From SZAS-103 sp038226665 (GTDB lineage Bacteria > Pseudomonadota > Gammaproteobacteria > Xanthomonadales > Xanthomonadaceae): a DNA stretch of 64,000 bases. Positions 10,944 through 18,382 of the stretch are shown here, one piece after another. Position 1 is the stretch's first letter. Every line of letters begins with the position of its first letter. The DNA lies in contig JBBRQI010000008.1 in assembly GCA_038226665.1 (NCBI GenBank), positions 1 to 64,000 of the forward strand, written 5' to 3'. The notes beneath the pieces are model-generated. The model did not search any database and was not told where the DNA came from. It saw nothing but the letters and a program-made list of their open reading frames with translations. A program made the position numbers and the translations under genes.

Positions 10944-11861
10944 TTAACGGCCAATCTTGCTCAGATAAGGCTGCGGATTCACCGGCGCGCCGTTGATCCA
11001 GACTTCGAAATGCAAGTGGGAGCCGGTCGAATGGCCGGTCGAGCCAACCTTGGCGATCACATCTCCGGCATGCACAAGGTCGCCCACTTTCACCAGCAAC
11101 TTCGAGCAATGTCCGTAGCGCGTGGCGTAACCGTTGCCGTGGTCGATGTCGACCACGTTGCCGTAACCGCCTGCGTCGAAATCGGCGCGCATCACGATGC
11201 CGTCGGCGGCGGCGTGGATCGGGTCGCCGGTTTCGCCGTTGAGGTCGAGGCCCTTGTGGAATTCGTGGCCGCCTGTAATCGGGTCGATGCGGTTACCGAA
11301 CGGCGCGGACACGTAGGTGTTGGTCAGTGGCGTCGACGACGGTGTCTGGGTGCGATCGAGATCCTGGTTCAGCAGCAGCGATTCGAGCACCTGCAACTGG
11401 TCGCCCGAATGCTTGAAGGACTTCCCCAAACCGGCCATCTGCTGCGACAGCTCGGCGGCGCTGATCGCCGTGGTCGGTTCGTCGCCGCCACCGGTGCCGG
11501 GCTGCGCGGAGAAGTTGAACTCGCCATCGTCGATCTTGCCCATCCGGATCAACCGCTCACCGAGCGCATTGAGGCGATTGGACTGTGCCTGGAGCTCGCC
11601 GAGCTTGACGGCCATCGCATTGACCTCGCGCCGGGAAGCAGCGCTGGATTCGGCGACTTGCGCCTTATCGCGGATCAACTCGCCGCGCAAGTTGCGCACC
11701 TCGGCCATCGCCACGCCGCCACGGATGAAAAATCCCGCGGTGAAACCGAGCATGATCATCACGATCAGCACGCCGAGGGCGCCGATCACGAGTTTGCGGT
11801 CTTTGTGCAGGCAAAAAAGCTTAGGGGATTTCAGGAATTTCGATACGATAATGACATTCAT
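10944..11861 (-). CDS. Membrane-anchored M23 (LytM-type) peptidase
   Basis: The 305-residue product starts MNVIIVSKFLKSPKLFCLHK. It has one transmembrane segment (about 27-50), a likely coiled coil (about 60-110), and a C-terminal peptidase_M23 domain with all four zinc/catalytic elements: HKGLDLNGETGD, RYGHC and HLHFEVW. It is expected to cut peptidoglycan cross-bridges in the periplasm, or to act on a partner. In Xanthomonadales this gene stands between dciA/lpxC and secA. Its ATG lies inside the 5' end of the divergent dciA gene, so both promoters must sit in the opposite coding region. The frame extends a further 68 codons upstream in non-homologous sequence. Confidence 0.92.
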   Translation of the reverse strand: MNVIIVSKFLKSPKLFCLHKDRKLVIGALGVLIVMIMLGFTAGFFIRGGVAMAEVRNLRGELIRDKAQVAESSAASRREVNAMAVKLGELQAQSNRLNALGERLIRMGKIDDGEFNFSAQPGTGGGDEPTTAISAAELSQQMAGLGKSFKHSGDQLQVLESLLLNQDLDRTQTPSSTPLTNTYVSAPFGNRIDPITGGHEFHKGLDLNGETGDPIHAAADGIVMRADFDAGGYGNVVDIDHGNGYATRYGHCSKLLVKVGDLVHAGDVIAKVGSTGHSTGSHLHFEVWINGAPVNPQPYLSKIGR

Positions 11862-12327
11862 GCGCAAACCGTCTGATTTTCGTCCGCAGGGCACAGCCAA
11901 GGCCGCTTCCGCGCCACGCCCGGCGCTCGAGGCGGCGGGTGAGGCTGGACTCGGCCGCCTCATCGAGCGCGCACAATGGCTGGCGGCACTGGATGAGCGG
12001 CTGCGTCGATGCCTGCCGGACTCGCTGCTACCGCATTGCCATCTGGGCAACGTGGGTGCCGGCAAACTGGTTTATCTGGTGGACGCTCCGGTCTGGGGTA
12101 CCAAGCTGCGGCAACATGCAGACGCCCTGCTGGACGCTGCGACCGCGGCTGGCCTCTCGGCTGGCGCGCTCACCGTGAAAGTGGTGCCGTCGCTTCAGTC
12201 CGAACCAGACCGTGTCGCGTCGAAACCGATATCGCAAGCCACCCGCGATGCATTGCGGGCAACCGCCGAATCCGTGGCCGACCCCGAACTGCGGGCCCAA
12301 CTCCTGCGGCTTGCCTCCATGGCGTGA
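11851..12327 (+). CDS. dciA: DciA-family (DUF721) replicative-helicase loading protein
   Basis: The 158 residues contain the DUF721 core: ALDERLRRCLPDSLLPHCHLGNV, then LVYLVDAPVWGTKLRQHADALLDA. The family pattern is a hydrophobic strand followed by a WxxxLR-type helix. DciA is the proposed ancestral loader of DnaB in bacteria lacking DnaC/DnaI. Two ATGs compete, 11851 (MTFMRKPSDF) and 11860 (MRKPSDF); an AGGA at 11833-11836 favours the first only weakly. The start overlaps the divergent M23 peptidase gene by 11 bp. It converges on lpxC. Function is inferred from family and from its constant neighbourhood in this order. Confidence 0.85.
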   Translation: MTFMRKPSDFRPQGTAKAASAPRPALEAAGEAGLGRLIERAQWLAALDERLRRCLPDSLLPHCHLGNVGAGKLVYLVDAPVWGTKLRQHADALLDAATAAGLSAGALTVKVVPSLQSEPDRVASKPISQATRDALRATAESVADPELRAQLLRLASMA

Positions 12328-12485
12328 CCGCTGCGCAACTGCCAACTTGGCGGTCGCTTCCGGCCATGCAGCGCCGACCTGGTCAGGCGACCGGGAAACG
12401 GATAGTACAGGAAAAACCGGCCATTTGATAATAGCCAATTGAATCCGTGACTTAGGTCACGAAATTGGTTGGGTGCAGCTGAATA
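12328..12485. terminator. Convergent dciA/lpxC spacer with hairpin, possible bidirectional terminator
   Basis: Positions 12446-12461 read CGTGACTTAGGTCACG, a perfect 6-bp stem with a TTAG loop, extended by CCAATT (12435-12440) pairing with AATTGG (12463-12468). It stands between two converging stops and could end transcription both ways, although no long T-run follows. The core also resembles a CRP/Clp half-site pair (GTGA-N6-TCAC), but nothing starts downstream. The rest of the spacer shows nothing. Confidence 0.4.
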
Positions 12486-13397
12486 TCAAACCGCTTGGGC
12501 AGGATGCGCGTAGGAAATCGGCGCTTGGGCAGGATCGCTAAAGGTCACTTCTTCCCATGCCGTGCGATCGGCGAGCAGGGTGCGCAGCAACTGGTTGTTG
12601 AGTTGGTGGCCGGATTTGTAGCCGTAGAAAGCGCCGATCAGGCTGTGCCCGAGCAGGTACAGGTCGCCGATCGCATCAAGGATCTTGTGCTTGACGAACT
12701 CGTCCTCGTAACGCAGTCCGTCCTCGTTGAGGATGCGGTAATCGTCGAGCACGATCGCGTTGTCCATGCTGCCGCCGAGCACGAGCTTGCGGTCACGCAA
12801 CATCTCGATGTCCTTCATGAAACCGAAGGTGCGCGCGCGGCTGACTTCCTTGACGAACGACGTCGTCGAGAAATCCACCTCGGCTGAGGACGTCGAACGC
12901 GTAAACATCGGATGGTTGAAGTCGATCGTGAAACCGACCTTGAATCCATCGAACGGCTCGAACCGCGCCCACTTGTCGCCGTCCTCGACGCGGATCGGCT
13001 TCTTGATGCGGATGAAACGCTTGGGCGCATTCTGTTCCTCGATCCCCGCGGACTGGATCAGGAACACATACGGGCCCGCCGAACCGTCCATGATCGGCAC
13101 TTCGGGCGCCGACAGGTCGACGTAGGCGTTGTCGATGCCCAAGCCCGCGAGCGCGGACAGCAGGTGCTCGACAGTCATGATCCGTACCTCGCCCTTGGTG
13201 AGGGTCGTGGACAGACTGGTGTCGCCGACATGCTCGGCGCGCGCATGGATTTCGACGGGTTGGGCGAAATCGACACGACGAAAAATGATGCCGCTGTCGG
13301 GAGCTGCGGGGCGCAAGGTCAGGAAGACCTTTTCACCGGAATGAATGCCGACACCCGTGGCTCGAATGACATTCTTGAGCGTGCGTTGCTTGATCAT
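12486..13397 (-). CDS. lpxC: UDP-3-O-acyl-N-acetylglucosamine deacetylase LpxC
   Basis: LpxC is the zinc deacetylase that commits UDP-GlcNAc derivatives to lipid A synthesis. The 303-residue protein begins MIKQRTLKNVIRATGVGIHSG and carries the zinc-ligand motif VEHLLSAL, the second His/Asp cluster KHKILDAIGDLYLLG and the terminal SGHQLNNQLL. Length and motifs are canonical. A GGAG SD lies 11 bases upstream. As in other proteobacteria it sits downstream of ftsZ, but a strong terminator and its own putative promoter separate it from the dcw transcript. Confidence 0.98.
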   Translation of the reverse strand: MIKQRTLKNVIRATGVGIHSGEKVFLTLRPAAPDSGIIFRRVDFAQPVEIHARAEHVGDTSLSTTLTKGEVRIMTVEHLLSALAGLGIDNAYVDLSAPEVPIMDGSAGPYVFLIQSAGIEEQNAPKRFIRIKKPIRVEDGDKWARFEPFDGFKVGFTIDFNHPMFTRSTSSAEVDFSTTSFVKEVSRARTFGFMKDIEMLRDRKLVLGGSMDNAIVLDDYRILNEDGLRYEDEFVKHKILDAIGDLYLLGHSLIGAFYGYKSGHQLNNQLLRTLLADRTAWEEVTFSDPAQAPISYAHPAQAV

Positions 13398-13442
13398 AGT
13401 TGTGCGTTCTCCATGGAGGAGCGCGACAAGGCGACGCCGAGA

Positions 13443-13471
13443 ATAACACGCGCTTTACCAAATTAAAACAA
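13443..13471 (-). promoter_or_regulatory. Putative lpxC promoter
   Basis: On the minus strand TTGTTT (13466-13471), a 17-bp spacer and TGTTAT (13443-13448) lie about 50 bp upstream of the lpxC ATG in an AT-rich patch. The fit to sigma70 is moderate (3/6 and 4/6). Its position downstream of the ftsZ terminator supports an independent lpxC start. Confidence 0.35.
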
Positions 13472-13580
13472 TTCGGAAGCACTATTGTCCCATGAATGAG
13501 ACAATTCGTCTTGTTGGGCCTGTAATCATATGTATTGTTTCAGAATCAGATCATTGCCTCCTGGCCGTCGCGTCGCGGTG

Positions 13581-13618
13581 AAGAAAGTCCGGACGCCTAA
13601 CGGAGAAGGCGTCCGGAC
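13581..13618 (-). terminator. Rho-independent terminator of the dcw (ftsZ) transcript
   Basis: A perfect 12-bp GC-rich stem (13607-13618 pairing with 13587-13598) with an 8-base loop is followed on the minus strand by TTTCTT. It lies about 140 bp after the ftsZ stop and ends the long mraZ-ftsZ transcript before lpxC. The rest of the 13398-13759 spacer holds only the lpxC promoter region and nothing else recognisable. Confidence 0.85.
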
Positions 13619-13759
13619 GAACCATGCATCGCCAAACGACAGCGACGGCCTAGCGATCGACAGCCTGCCGCAACACCCTGCGGTCAGTCGTTCATCAGTC
13701 CACGCATCCGGAATCGGATAGCAGACGGCTTGCTGTGCAAATAGTTCAACGCCTCCGGT

Positions 13760-15013
13760 TCAGTCGGCCTGCCTCCGCAGGAACGCCGGAATATCGAGAT
13801 AAGCATCGCCGCTCGCGTCCAATGCGCTGGTTGCAGGTTCGTTACGGCCGCTGTTACTGCCCCCGTGCGTATTGCCATGACCACGCAATCCGCCAAAGCC
13901 AGGCGCCGGCGTCGCCGTATACGCGGTGTCGTGGAATTCCACTTGGCCGTTGCTGCCATTGCGAACCAGCTTGACCTGCGGACGCACGACCTCGCGATCC
14001 ATCCCACGCTCCGAGCCGCGATCCGTACCGCGTAGGGTTTTCTGCGCCACGTTGCGGTTCAGGCCGGTGGCGACCACCGTCACCCGCACTTCGTCCTGCA
14101 TGTCCGGATCGAGCACGGTGCCGATCACGACGGTCGCGTCTTCCGAAGCGAACTCCTCGATCGTCCGGCCAACCTCGTCGAACTCGCGCATCGTGAAATC
14201 CGGACCGGCGGTGATGTTCACCAGAATGCCGTTGGCACCCGACAGGTTGACATCATCGAGCAGCGGATTGCTGATCGCCATCTCGGCGGCCGTCATCGCG
14301 CGCTCCTCGCCACGGGCGGTGCCCGAGCCCATCATCGCCATGCCCATCTCGCTCATCACGGTACGGACGTCGGCGAAGTCCACGTTGATCAGGCCCGGAC
14401 GCACGATCAGGTCGGCGATGCCCTGCACGGCGCCGAGCAGCACGTCGTTGGCGGCCTTGAACGCCTGCGTCATGGTCGCTTCGCGGCCGAGAACGGTGAT
14501 CAGCTTCTCGTTCGGGATCGTGATCAGCGAATCGCAATGCTGGGCGAGTTCCTCGATGCCCTTGAGCGCGACCTGCATGCGCCGGCGGCCTTCGAACGGA
14601 AACGGCTTGGTCACGACGGCGACGGTGAGGATTCCCATTTCCTTGGCGAGCTGAGCGACCACGGGCGCTGCGCCGGTTCCGGTGCCGCCGCCCATGCCAG
14701 CGGTGATGAACACCATGTCCGCGCCTTCCAGCGCCTCGACGATGCGCTCGCGATCCTCGAGCGCCGCCTGCCGGCCGACTTCGGGATTCGCGCCAGCGCC
14801 CAAGCCCTTGGTGACATTGCTGCCCAGCTGCAGCTGCAGCTTGGAACCCGAGCTCTTGATCGCTTGCGAGTCGGTGTTCGCGGTGATGAACTCCACGCCC
14901 TCGACATTGCTGCCAACCATGTGTGCGACCGCGTTGCCACCGCCGCCGCCGACGCCGATGACCTTGATGACCGCGTTCGGCGCGAGTTTTTCTATCAGTT
15001 CAAAATGTGCCAT
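13760..15013 (-). CDS. ftsZ: Cell division GTPase FtsZ
   Basis: FtsZ is the tubulin homologue that polymerises into the Z-ring. The 417 residues include the N-terminal GVGGGGGNAV, the tubulin signature GGGTGTGAAP near residues 107-116, the T7-loop region, a Gly/Asn-rich variable linker and the conserved C-terminal peptide DIPAFLRRQAD that binds FtsA/ZipA. A strong GGAGG SD is present. A 186-bp spacer with two hairpins separates it from ftsA, the largest gap inside the cluster, suggesting extra ftsZ promoter activity or RNA processing. Confidence 0.98.
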   Translation of the reverse strand: MAHFELIEKLAPNAVIKVIGVGGGGGNAVAHMVGSNVEGVEFITANTDSQAIKSSGSKLQLQLGSNVTKGLGAGANPEVGRQAALEDRERIVEALEGADMVFITAGMGGGTGTGAAPVVAQLAKEMGILTVAVVTKPFPFEGRRRMQVALKGIEELAQHCDSLITIPNEKLITVLGREATMTQAFKAANDVLLGAVQGIADLIVRPGLINVDFADVRTVMSEMGMAMMGSGTARGEERAMTAAEMAISNPLLDDVNLSGANGILVNITAGPDFTMREFDEVGRTIEEFASEDATVVIGTVLDPDMQDEVRVTVVATGLNRNVAQKTLRGTDRGSERGMDREVVRPQVKLVRNGSNGQVEFHDTAYTATPAPGFGGLRGHGNTHGGSNSGRNEPATSALDASGDAYLDIPAFLRRQAD

Positions 15014-15135
15014 GTCCGAATCCTCCGTTGGATTGTTGTCGTTCTTGTTGTATGTATTTGCCGCAACCGACCCGTCCCGCTGACCGCCGCCCTGCCCGCC
15101 TCATCCCGCCCGCCGCACCACTCCCGTATTGCCAA

Positions 15136-15184
15136 GAGCAGGCTTACCTGCTCCGTTTGCGCGGGAGTCGGGCGACGCGCCCGA
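15136..15184. other. Two hairpins in the ftsA-ftsZ spacer
   Basis: GAGCAGG-ctta-CCTGCTC (15136-15153) and TCGGGCG-acg-CGCCCGA (15168-15184) are perfect 7-bp inverted repeats 14 bp apart in the only long gap of the dcw cluster. No T-run follows either, so they are more likely to affect mRNA stability/processing or leader structure than to terminate. Confidence 0.5.
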
Positions 15185-15199
15185 TCCCGCACATGAAAA

Positions 15200-16435
15200 T
15201 CAAAACTCGCCGCGGTACCACATCCTCACCTTCGTCAACAGCGACCCGACCCGCCCGGTCGGCACCACCGGCCGACGCGGATGTTCGATCTGGCTGCCCC
15301 ACAGCAGCAGGCCGACGCCAGTCGCATGCACCGGATTGCCGACCACTTCGCCCAAACCACTCACGTGCTGAGGAATGCCAATGCGCACCGGCATGTGCAA
15401 CATCTCCTCGGCGAGCTCGACCACGCCTTCCATCTTCGAAGCGCCGCCGGTCAGCACGAGTCCCGCGCGCACGAGTTCCTCGAAACCGGCACGGCGCAAT
15501 TCGGCCTGCACCATTTCGAAAATTTCCTCGTATCGGTTCTGCACCGCTTCGGCCAATGCCTGTCGCGCAAGCCGGCGCGGCGGACGATCGCCGACGCTCG
15601 GAACCTGGATGCTTTCCTCGGCCGTCGCGAGTTGCGCCAGCGCGCAGGCGTAACGCACCTTGATCTGTTCCGCTTCCGGCGTCGGGGTGCGCAGCAGGTG
15701 CGCGATGTCGTTGGTGACCTGGTCGCCCGCGATCGGCAGCGACGCCGAATGGCGGATCGCGCCCTGCACGAACACCGCGATGTCGGTCGTACCTGCGCCG
15801 ATATCGACGAGCACGACACCGAGTTCTTTCTCATCGTTGGTCAGTACGGCCGTACTGGATGCGATCGATGCGAGGATCAGGTCATCGACCTGCAGGTGGC
15901 AGCGATTGATGCACTTGGCGATATTCTGCGCGGCCGACTGCGCGCCGGTGACGAGGTGCGCGCGCACTTCCAGGCGCACGCCGGACATCCCGACTGGATT
16001 GCGAATGCCTTCCTGCGAGTTGTCGACGATGTATTCCTGTGCGATGGCATGAATGATCTTCTGGTCGGACGGGATCGCGACCGCCTTGGCTGCCTGCAGC
16101 ACGTTGTCGAGGTCGGCGTAGGTCACCTCGCCGTCCTTGATCGGCACGATGCCCGGCGAATTGCGGCATTGCGTATGGCTGCCGGAGATGCTCGCGTACA
16201 CCGAACTGATTTCGCAGCCGGCCATCATCTCGGCCTCCTGCACCGCGCGCTGAATCGATTGCACCGTGGATTCGATGTCGACCACGACGCCGCGCTTGAG
16301 GCCGCGCGATTCGTGCGAACCGATGCCGATCACCTCGATCGGATTGCCCGGTGAATATTCGCCGACCAGCGCCACTACTTTTGAAGTGCCGATGTCGAGC
16401 CCCACGATCAGGGACTTGTCGCCTTTGCGATTCAT
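15200..16435 (-). CDS. ftsA: Cell division protein FtsA
   Basis: FtsA is the actin-like ATPase that tethers FtsZ filaments to the membrane. The 411 residues show the phosphate-1 motif IVGLDIGTSKVVALVG, the SHI/1C subdomain, LVDIGAGTTDIAVF (phosphate 2) and VLTGGASKMEG (adenosine motif). The C-terminal membrane-targeting helix is the short LLTKVRMWYRGEF. Its ATG overlaps the stop of a 41-codon chimeric ORF (ATGA), itself produced by duplication of the ftsQ/ftsA junction; described separately. Normal length. Confidence 0.98.
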   Translation of the reverse strand: MNRKGDKSLIVGLDIGTSKVVALVGEYSPGNPIEVIGIGSHESRGLKRGVVVDIESTVQSIQRAVQEAEMMAGCEISSVYASISGSHTQCRNSPGIVPIKDGEVTYADLDNVLQAAKAVAIPSDQKIIHAIAQEYIVDNSQEGIRNPVGMSGVRLEVRAHLVTGAQSAAQNIAKCINRCHLQVDDLILASIASSTAVLTNDEKELGVVLVDIGAGTTDIAVFVQGAIRHSASLPIAGDQVTNDIAHLLRTPTPEAEQIKVRYACALAQLATAEESIQVPSVGDRPPRRLARQALAEAVQNRYEEIFEMVQAELRRAGFEELVRAGLVLTGGASKMEGVVELAEEMLHMPVRIGIPQHVSGLGEVVGNPVHATGVGLLLWGSQIEHPRRPVVPTGRVGSLLTKVRMWYRGEF

Positions 16436-16602
16436 GTGCGCGCCTGTTGCTTTGTCTTGTTGATGGGTGTCGAAATCCGAGACGGCTTCGCCGCCTTCAT
16501 CGATCTGCCGATGTCGAGCCCCACGGCGATCTTCAAATTGACGGCGTTGCGGTTCATGTGCGCGCCTGTTGCTTTGCTGCGGTGGTGGGAGTGGAAATGG
16601 GC
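16387..16602. repeat. Diverged 122-bp tandem duplication across the ftsQ/ftsA junction
   Basis: A 23-bp block covering the end of ftsQ and the start codon occurs at 16553-16575 and again, identical, at 16431-16453 (offset 122). A second 20-bp identical block encoding GLDIG occurs at 16506-16525 and 16387-16406 (offset 119, a one-codon indel). Flanking sequence is similar but diverged. One copy is the real ftsA start; the other now encodes a small chimeric ORF. Confidence 0.85.
16432..16557 (-). CDS. 41-residue FtsA-head/FtsQ-tail chimeric ORF
   Basis: From ATG 16557 the peptide begins MNRNAVNLKIAVGLDIGRS, like FtsA (MNRKGDKSLIVGLDIGTS), and ends ISTPINKTKQQART, like the FtsQ C-terminus (ISTPTTAAKQQART). 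Its start overlaps the ftsQ stop and its stop overlaps the ftsA start, both ATGA. It therefore passes translational coupling from ftsQ to ftsA even if the peptide itself does nothing. It arose from the junction duplication. No independent function is claimed. Confidence 0.45.
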   Translation of the reverse strand: MNRNAVNLKIAVGLDIGRSMKAAKPSRISTPINKTKQQART

Positions 16603-17339
16603 GTCGTTGCGCGATGCTTTGGTGTGCCGGAAGGCACAGCTGGAATGTCCTGCCAGCTCAGGGTGAAACCATTCGTGTAACGCAGGTCCGCACGCAGCAG
16701 CACGCCCTGGCGCGCGGCGGTGATCTGCGGCAGCAGGTGCGCGAACCGGCGCAAACGTTCCTGCGGATCGCTGCGCCCGACCACCACCTCGATGCCGTCG
16801 CGCAAATGCAGTGTCCAGCTGCCGCGCTCGGTCAGGCTCACCCCCTGCACGCGGCGACCGCTGCCAGCGAACAGTGGTTGCGCCTGGTTGTAGAGCGCGA
16901 TCACGTCGGCGCTGCGGTTGTCGGGACCATCCAGCTCGGGAAGGCTCGACAAGTCCGGATTGCCCGGTGCAGCGAACACCTGCCCGCGTTCCGACAACAA
17001 CTTGTCCTTGCCCCAGCGCGCGAATGGCCGGTGCTCGGTCAGGGTCACGATCAGCTGGTCGGGCCAGCGCTTGCGCACTTCGACGCGCTCGACCCACGGC
17101 AGCGCGGCGACGGCGCTGCGGATCGGCTCCATCCGGATCGCGAAGAAGCCGCTTTGTACTTGCGGCAACACCGCCGCGCGCACCTGCTCGGCGCTGACCC
17201 GTGCGAACGGACCACTGACATCGAGCCGACGCATCGGCCAGCGATCGCCAGCGATCCAGCCGTTCAGCACGGCGACCACCGGCAACGCGACCAGGCAGAT
17301 CGCCAGCGTCCACGCGAACAGGCGCACGAATAAATTCAT
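16554..17339 (-). CDS. ftsQ: Cell division protein FtsQ
   Basis: FtsQ is a bitopic divisome scaffold that recruits FtsL/FtsB and regulates FtsWI. The 261 residues start MNLFVRLFAWTLAICLVAL, a single transmembrane helix (about 5-27), followed by the POTRA domain (MRRLDVSGPFARVSAEQVRAAV, LPWVERVEVRKRWPDQLIVTL) and the beta domain with WTLHLRDGIEVVVG. The ATG has a strong GGAGG SD and overlaps the ddl stop by four bases. The hydrophilic, Thr-rich C-terminal tail (ISTPTTAAKQQART) is the part copied in the junction duplication. Confidence 0.95.
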   Translation of the reverse strand: MNLFVRLFAWTLAICLVALPVVAVLNGWIAGDRWPMRRLDVSGPFARVSAEQVRAAVLPQVQSGFFAIRMEPIRSAVAALPWVERVEVRKRWPDQLIVTLTEHRPFARWGKDKLLSERGQVFAAPGNPDLSSLPELDGPDNRSADVIALYNQAQPLFAGSGRRVQGVSLTERGSWTLHLRDGIEVVVGRSDPQERLRRFAHLLPQITAARQGVLLRADLRYTNGFTLSWQDIPAVPSGTPKHRATTPISTPTTAAKQQART

Positions 17340-18382
17340 GCCGCGCCTCCGTGCGTGGTTACGGACATGTCGCGTAACGAGGTTTCGAGGATTTCCCAGC
17401 ACAAGGTTTCGAAATCGATGCCGACCTGCTGCGCCGCTTTCGGCACCAAGGAATGGCTGGTCATGCCGGGCGCGGTGTTGACTTCGAGCAGCCACAGATC
17501 GCCCGCGCGATCGCGCATCACGTCCACACGCGCCCAGCCCGAACAATCGGCGGCGCGGAATGCAGCCAGCGCAAGCTTGCGGATCGCTTCCTCGGCAGCC
17601 CCGTCCAGGCCGGGACACAGATACTGCGTGTCCTCGGCAATGTACTTGGCGTTATAGTCGTACCACTCGCCCTTCGGCACGATGCGGATCGAAGGCAATG
17701 CACGTTCTTCGGACACTGCGCCGAGAATGGCAACGGTCAGTTCGTCGCCAACGATCATCTGCTCCATCAAGAGCTCGCCTGGGTACTGCGCGGCGAGTGC
17801 AATCGCTGCATCGAGATCGGCTTCGGAGAATACCCGGCTCACGCCGACGCTCGACCCTTCGCAGGCCGGCTTCACGATCACCGGCAACCCGATCCGCGCC
17901 GCCGCCGCGCGCACGTCGGTCGCTATCGACATCCTGTTTCCCGCGACATTCGTGACCGAAGGGAATGCAGAGCCACGTCCCTGCGCACTATCGCTCTTGC
18001 GCAGATGCGCATAGCGCGGCGTCGGCAGGCCAAGCGAAAGCCAGACCTGTTTGGTGCGGATCTTGTCCATCGACAGCGCGCAGCCGAGCACGCCAGAGCC
18101 CGTATACGGCACACCGAGCGCTTCAAGCAGGCCTTGCAGCACGCCGTCTTCGCCGCCGCCGTTGTGGCCATGCAGGATATTGAACACGCGATCGAATTCA
18201 TTGTTGCGCAGCGCGTCCACCAGCGCCGGAATTCCATCCACCGCATGCGCATCCACGCCACGCGCGCGCAGTGCGTCGAGCACGTTGCTGCCCGAATTCA
18301 GCGAGACTTCGCGCTCGGACGACGTGCCGCCCATCAGCACGGCGACACGACCGAATGCGCGCGGATCGTTGATCAGACTCAT
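17336..18382 (-). CDS. ddl: D-alanine--D-alanine ligase with a 25-residue insertion
   Basis: Ddl makes the D-Ala-D-Ala dipeptide that MurF adds to the stem peptide. The protein has the N-terminal domain (LMGGTSSEREVSLNSG, HGHNGGGEDG), the ATP-grasp loop KPACEGSSVGVSRV and the Mg/substrate site VNTAPGMTSHSLVPKAA. At 348 residues it is about 25-35 longer than usual. The excess is an insertion at about residues 129-153 (KSDSAQGRGSAFPSVTNVAG...), between LPTPRYAHLR and the normal helix TDVRAAAARIGLPVIVKP. The frame is intact and all catalytic motifs are kept. Overlaps murC and ftsQ by ATGA. Confidence 0.95.
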   Translation of the reverse strand: MSLINDPRAFGRVAVLMGGTSSEREVSLNSGSNVLDALRARGVDAHAVDGIPALVDALRNNEFDRVFNILHGHNGGGEDGVLQGLLEALGVPYTGSGVLGCALSMDKIRTKQVWLSLGLPTPRYAHLRKSDSAQGRGSAFPSVTNVAGNRMSIATDVRAAAARIGLPVIVKPACEGSSVGVSRVFSEADLDAAIALAAQYPGELLMEQMIVGDELTVAILGAVSEERALPSIRIVPKGEWYDYNAKYIAEDTQYLCPGLDGAAEEAIRKLALAAFRAADCSGWARVDVMRDRAGDLWLLEVNTAPGMTSHSLVPKAAQQVGIDFETLCWEILETSLRDMSVTTHGGAA

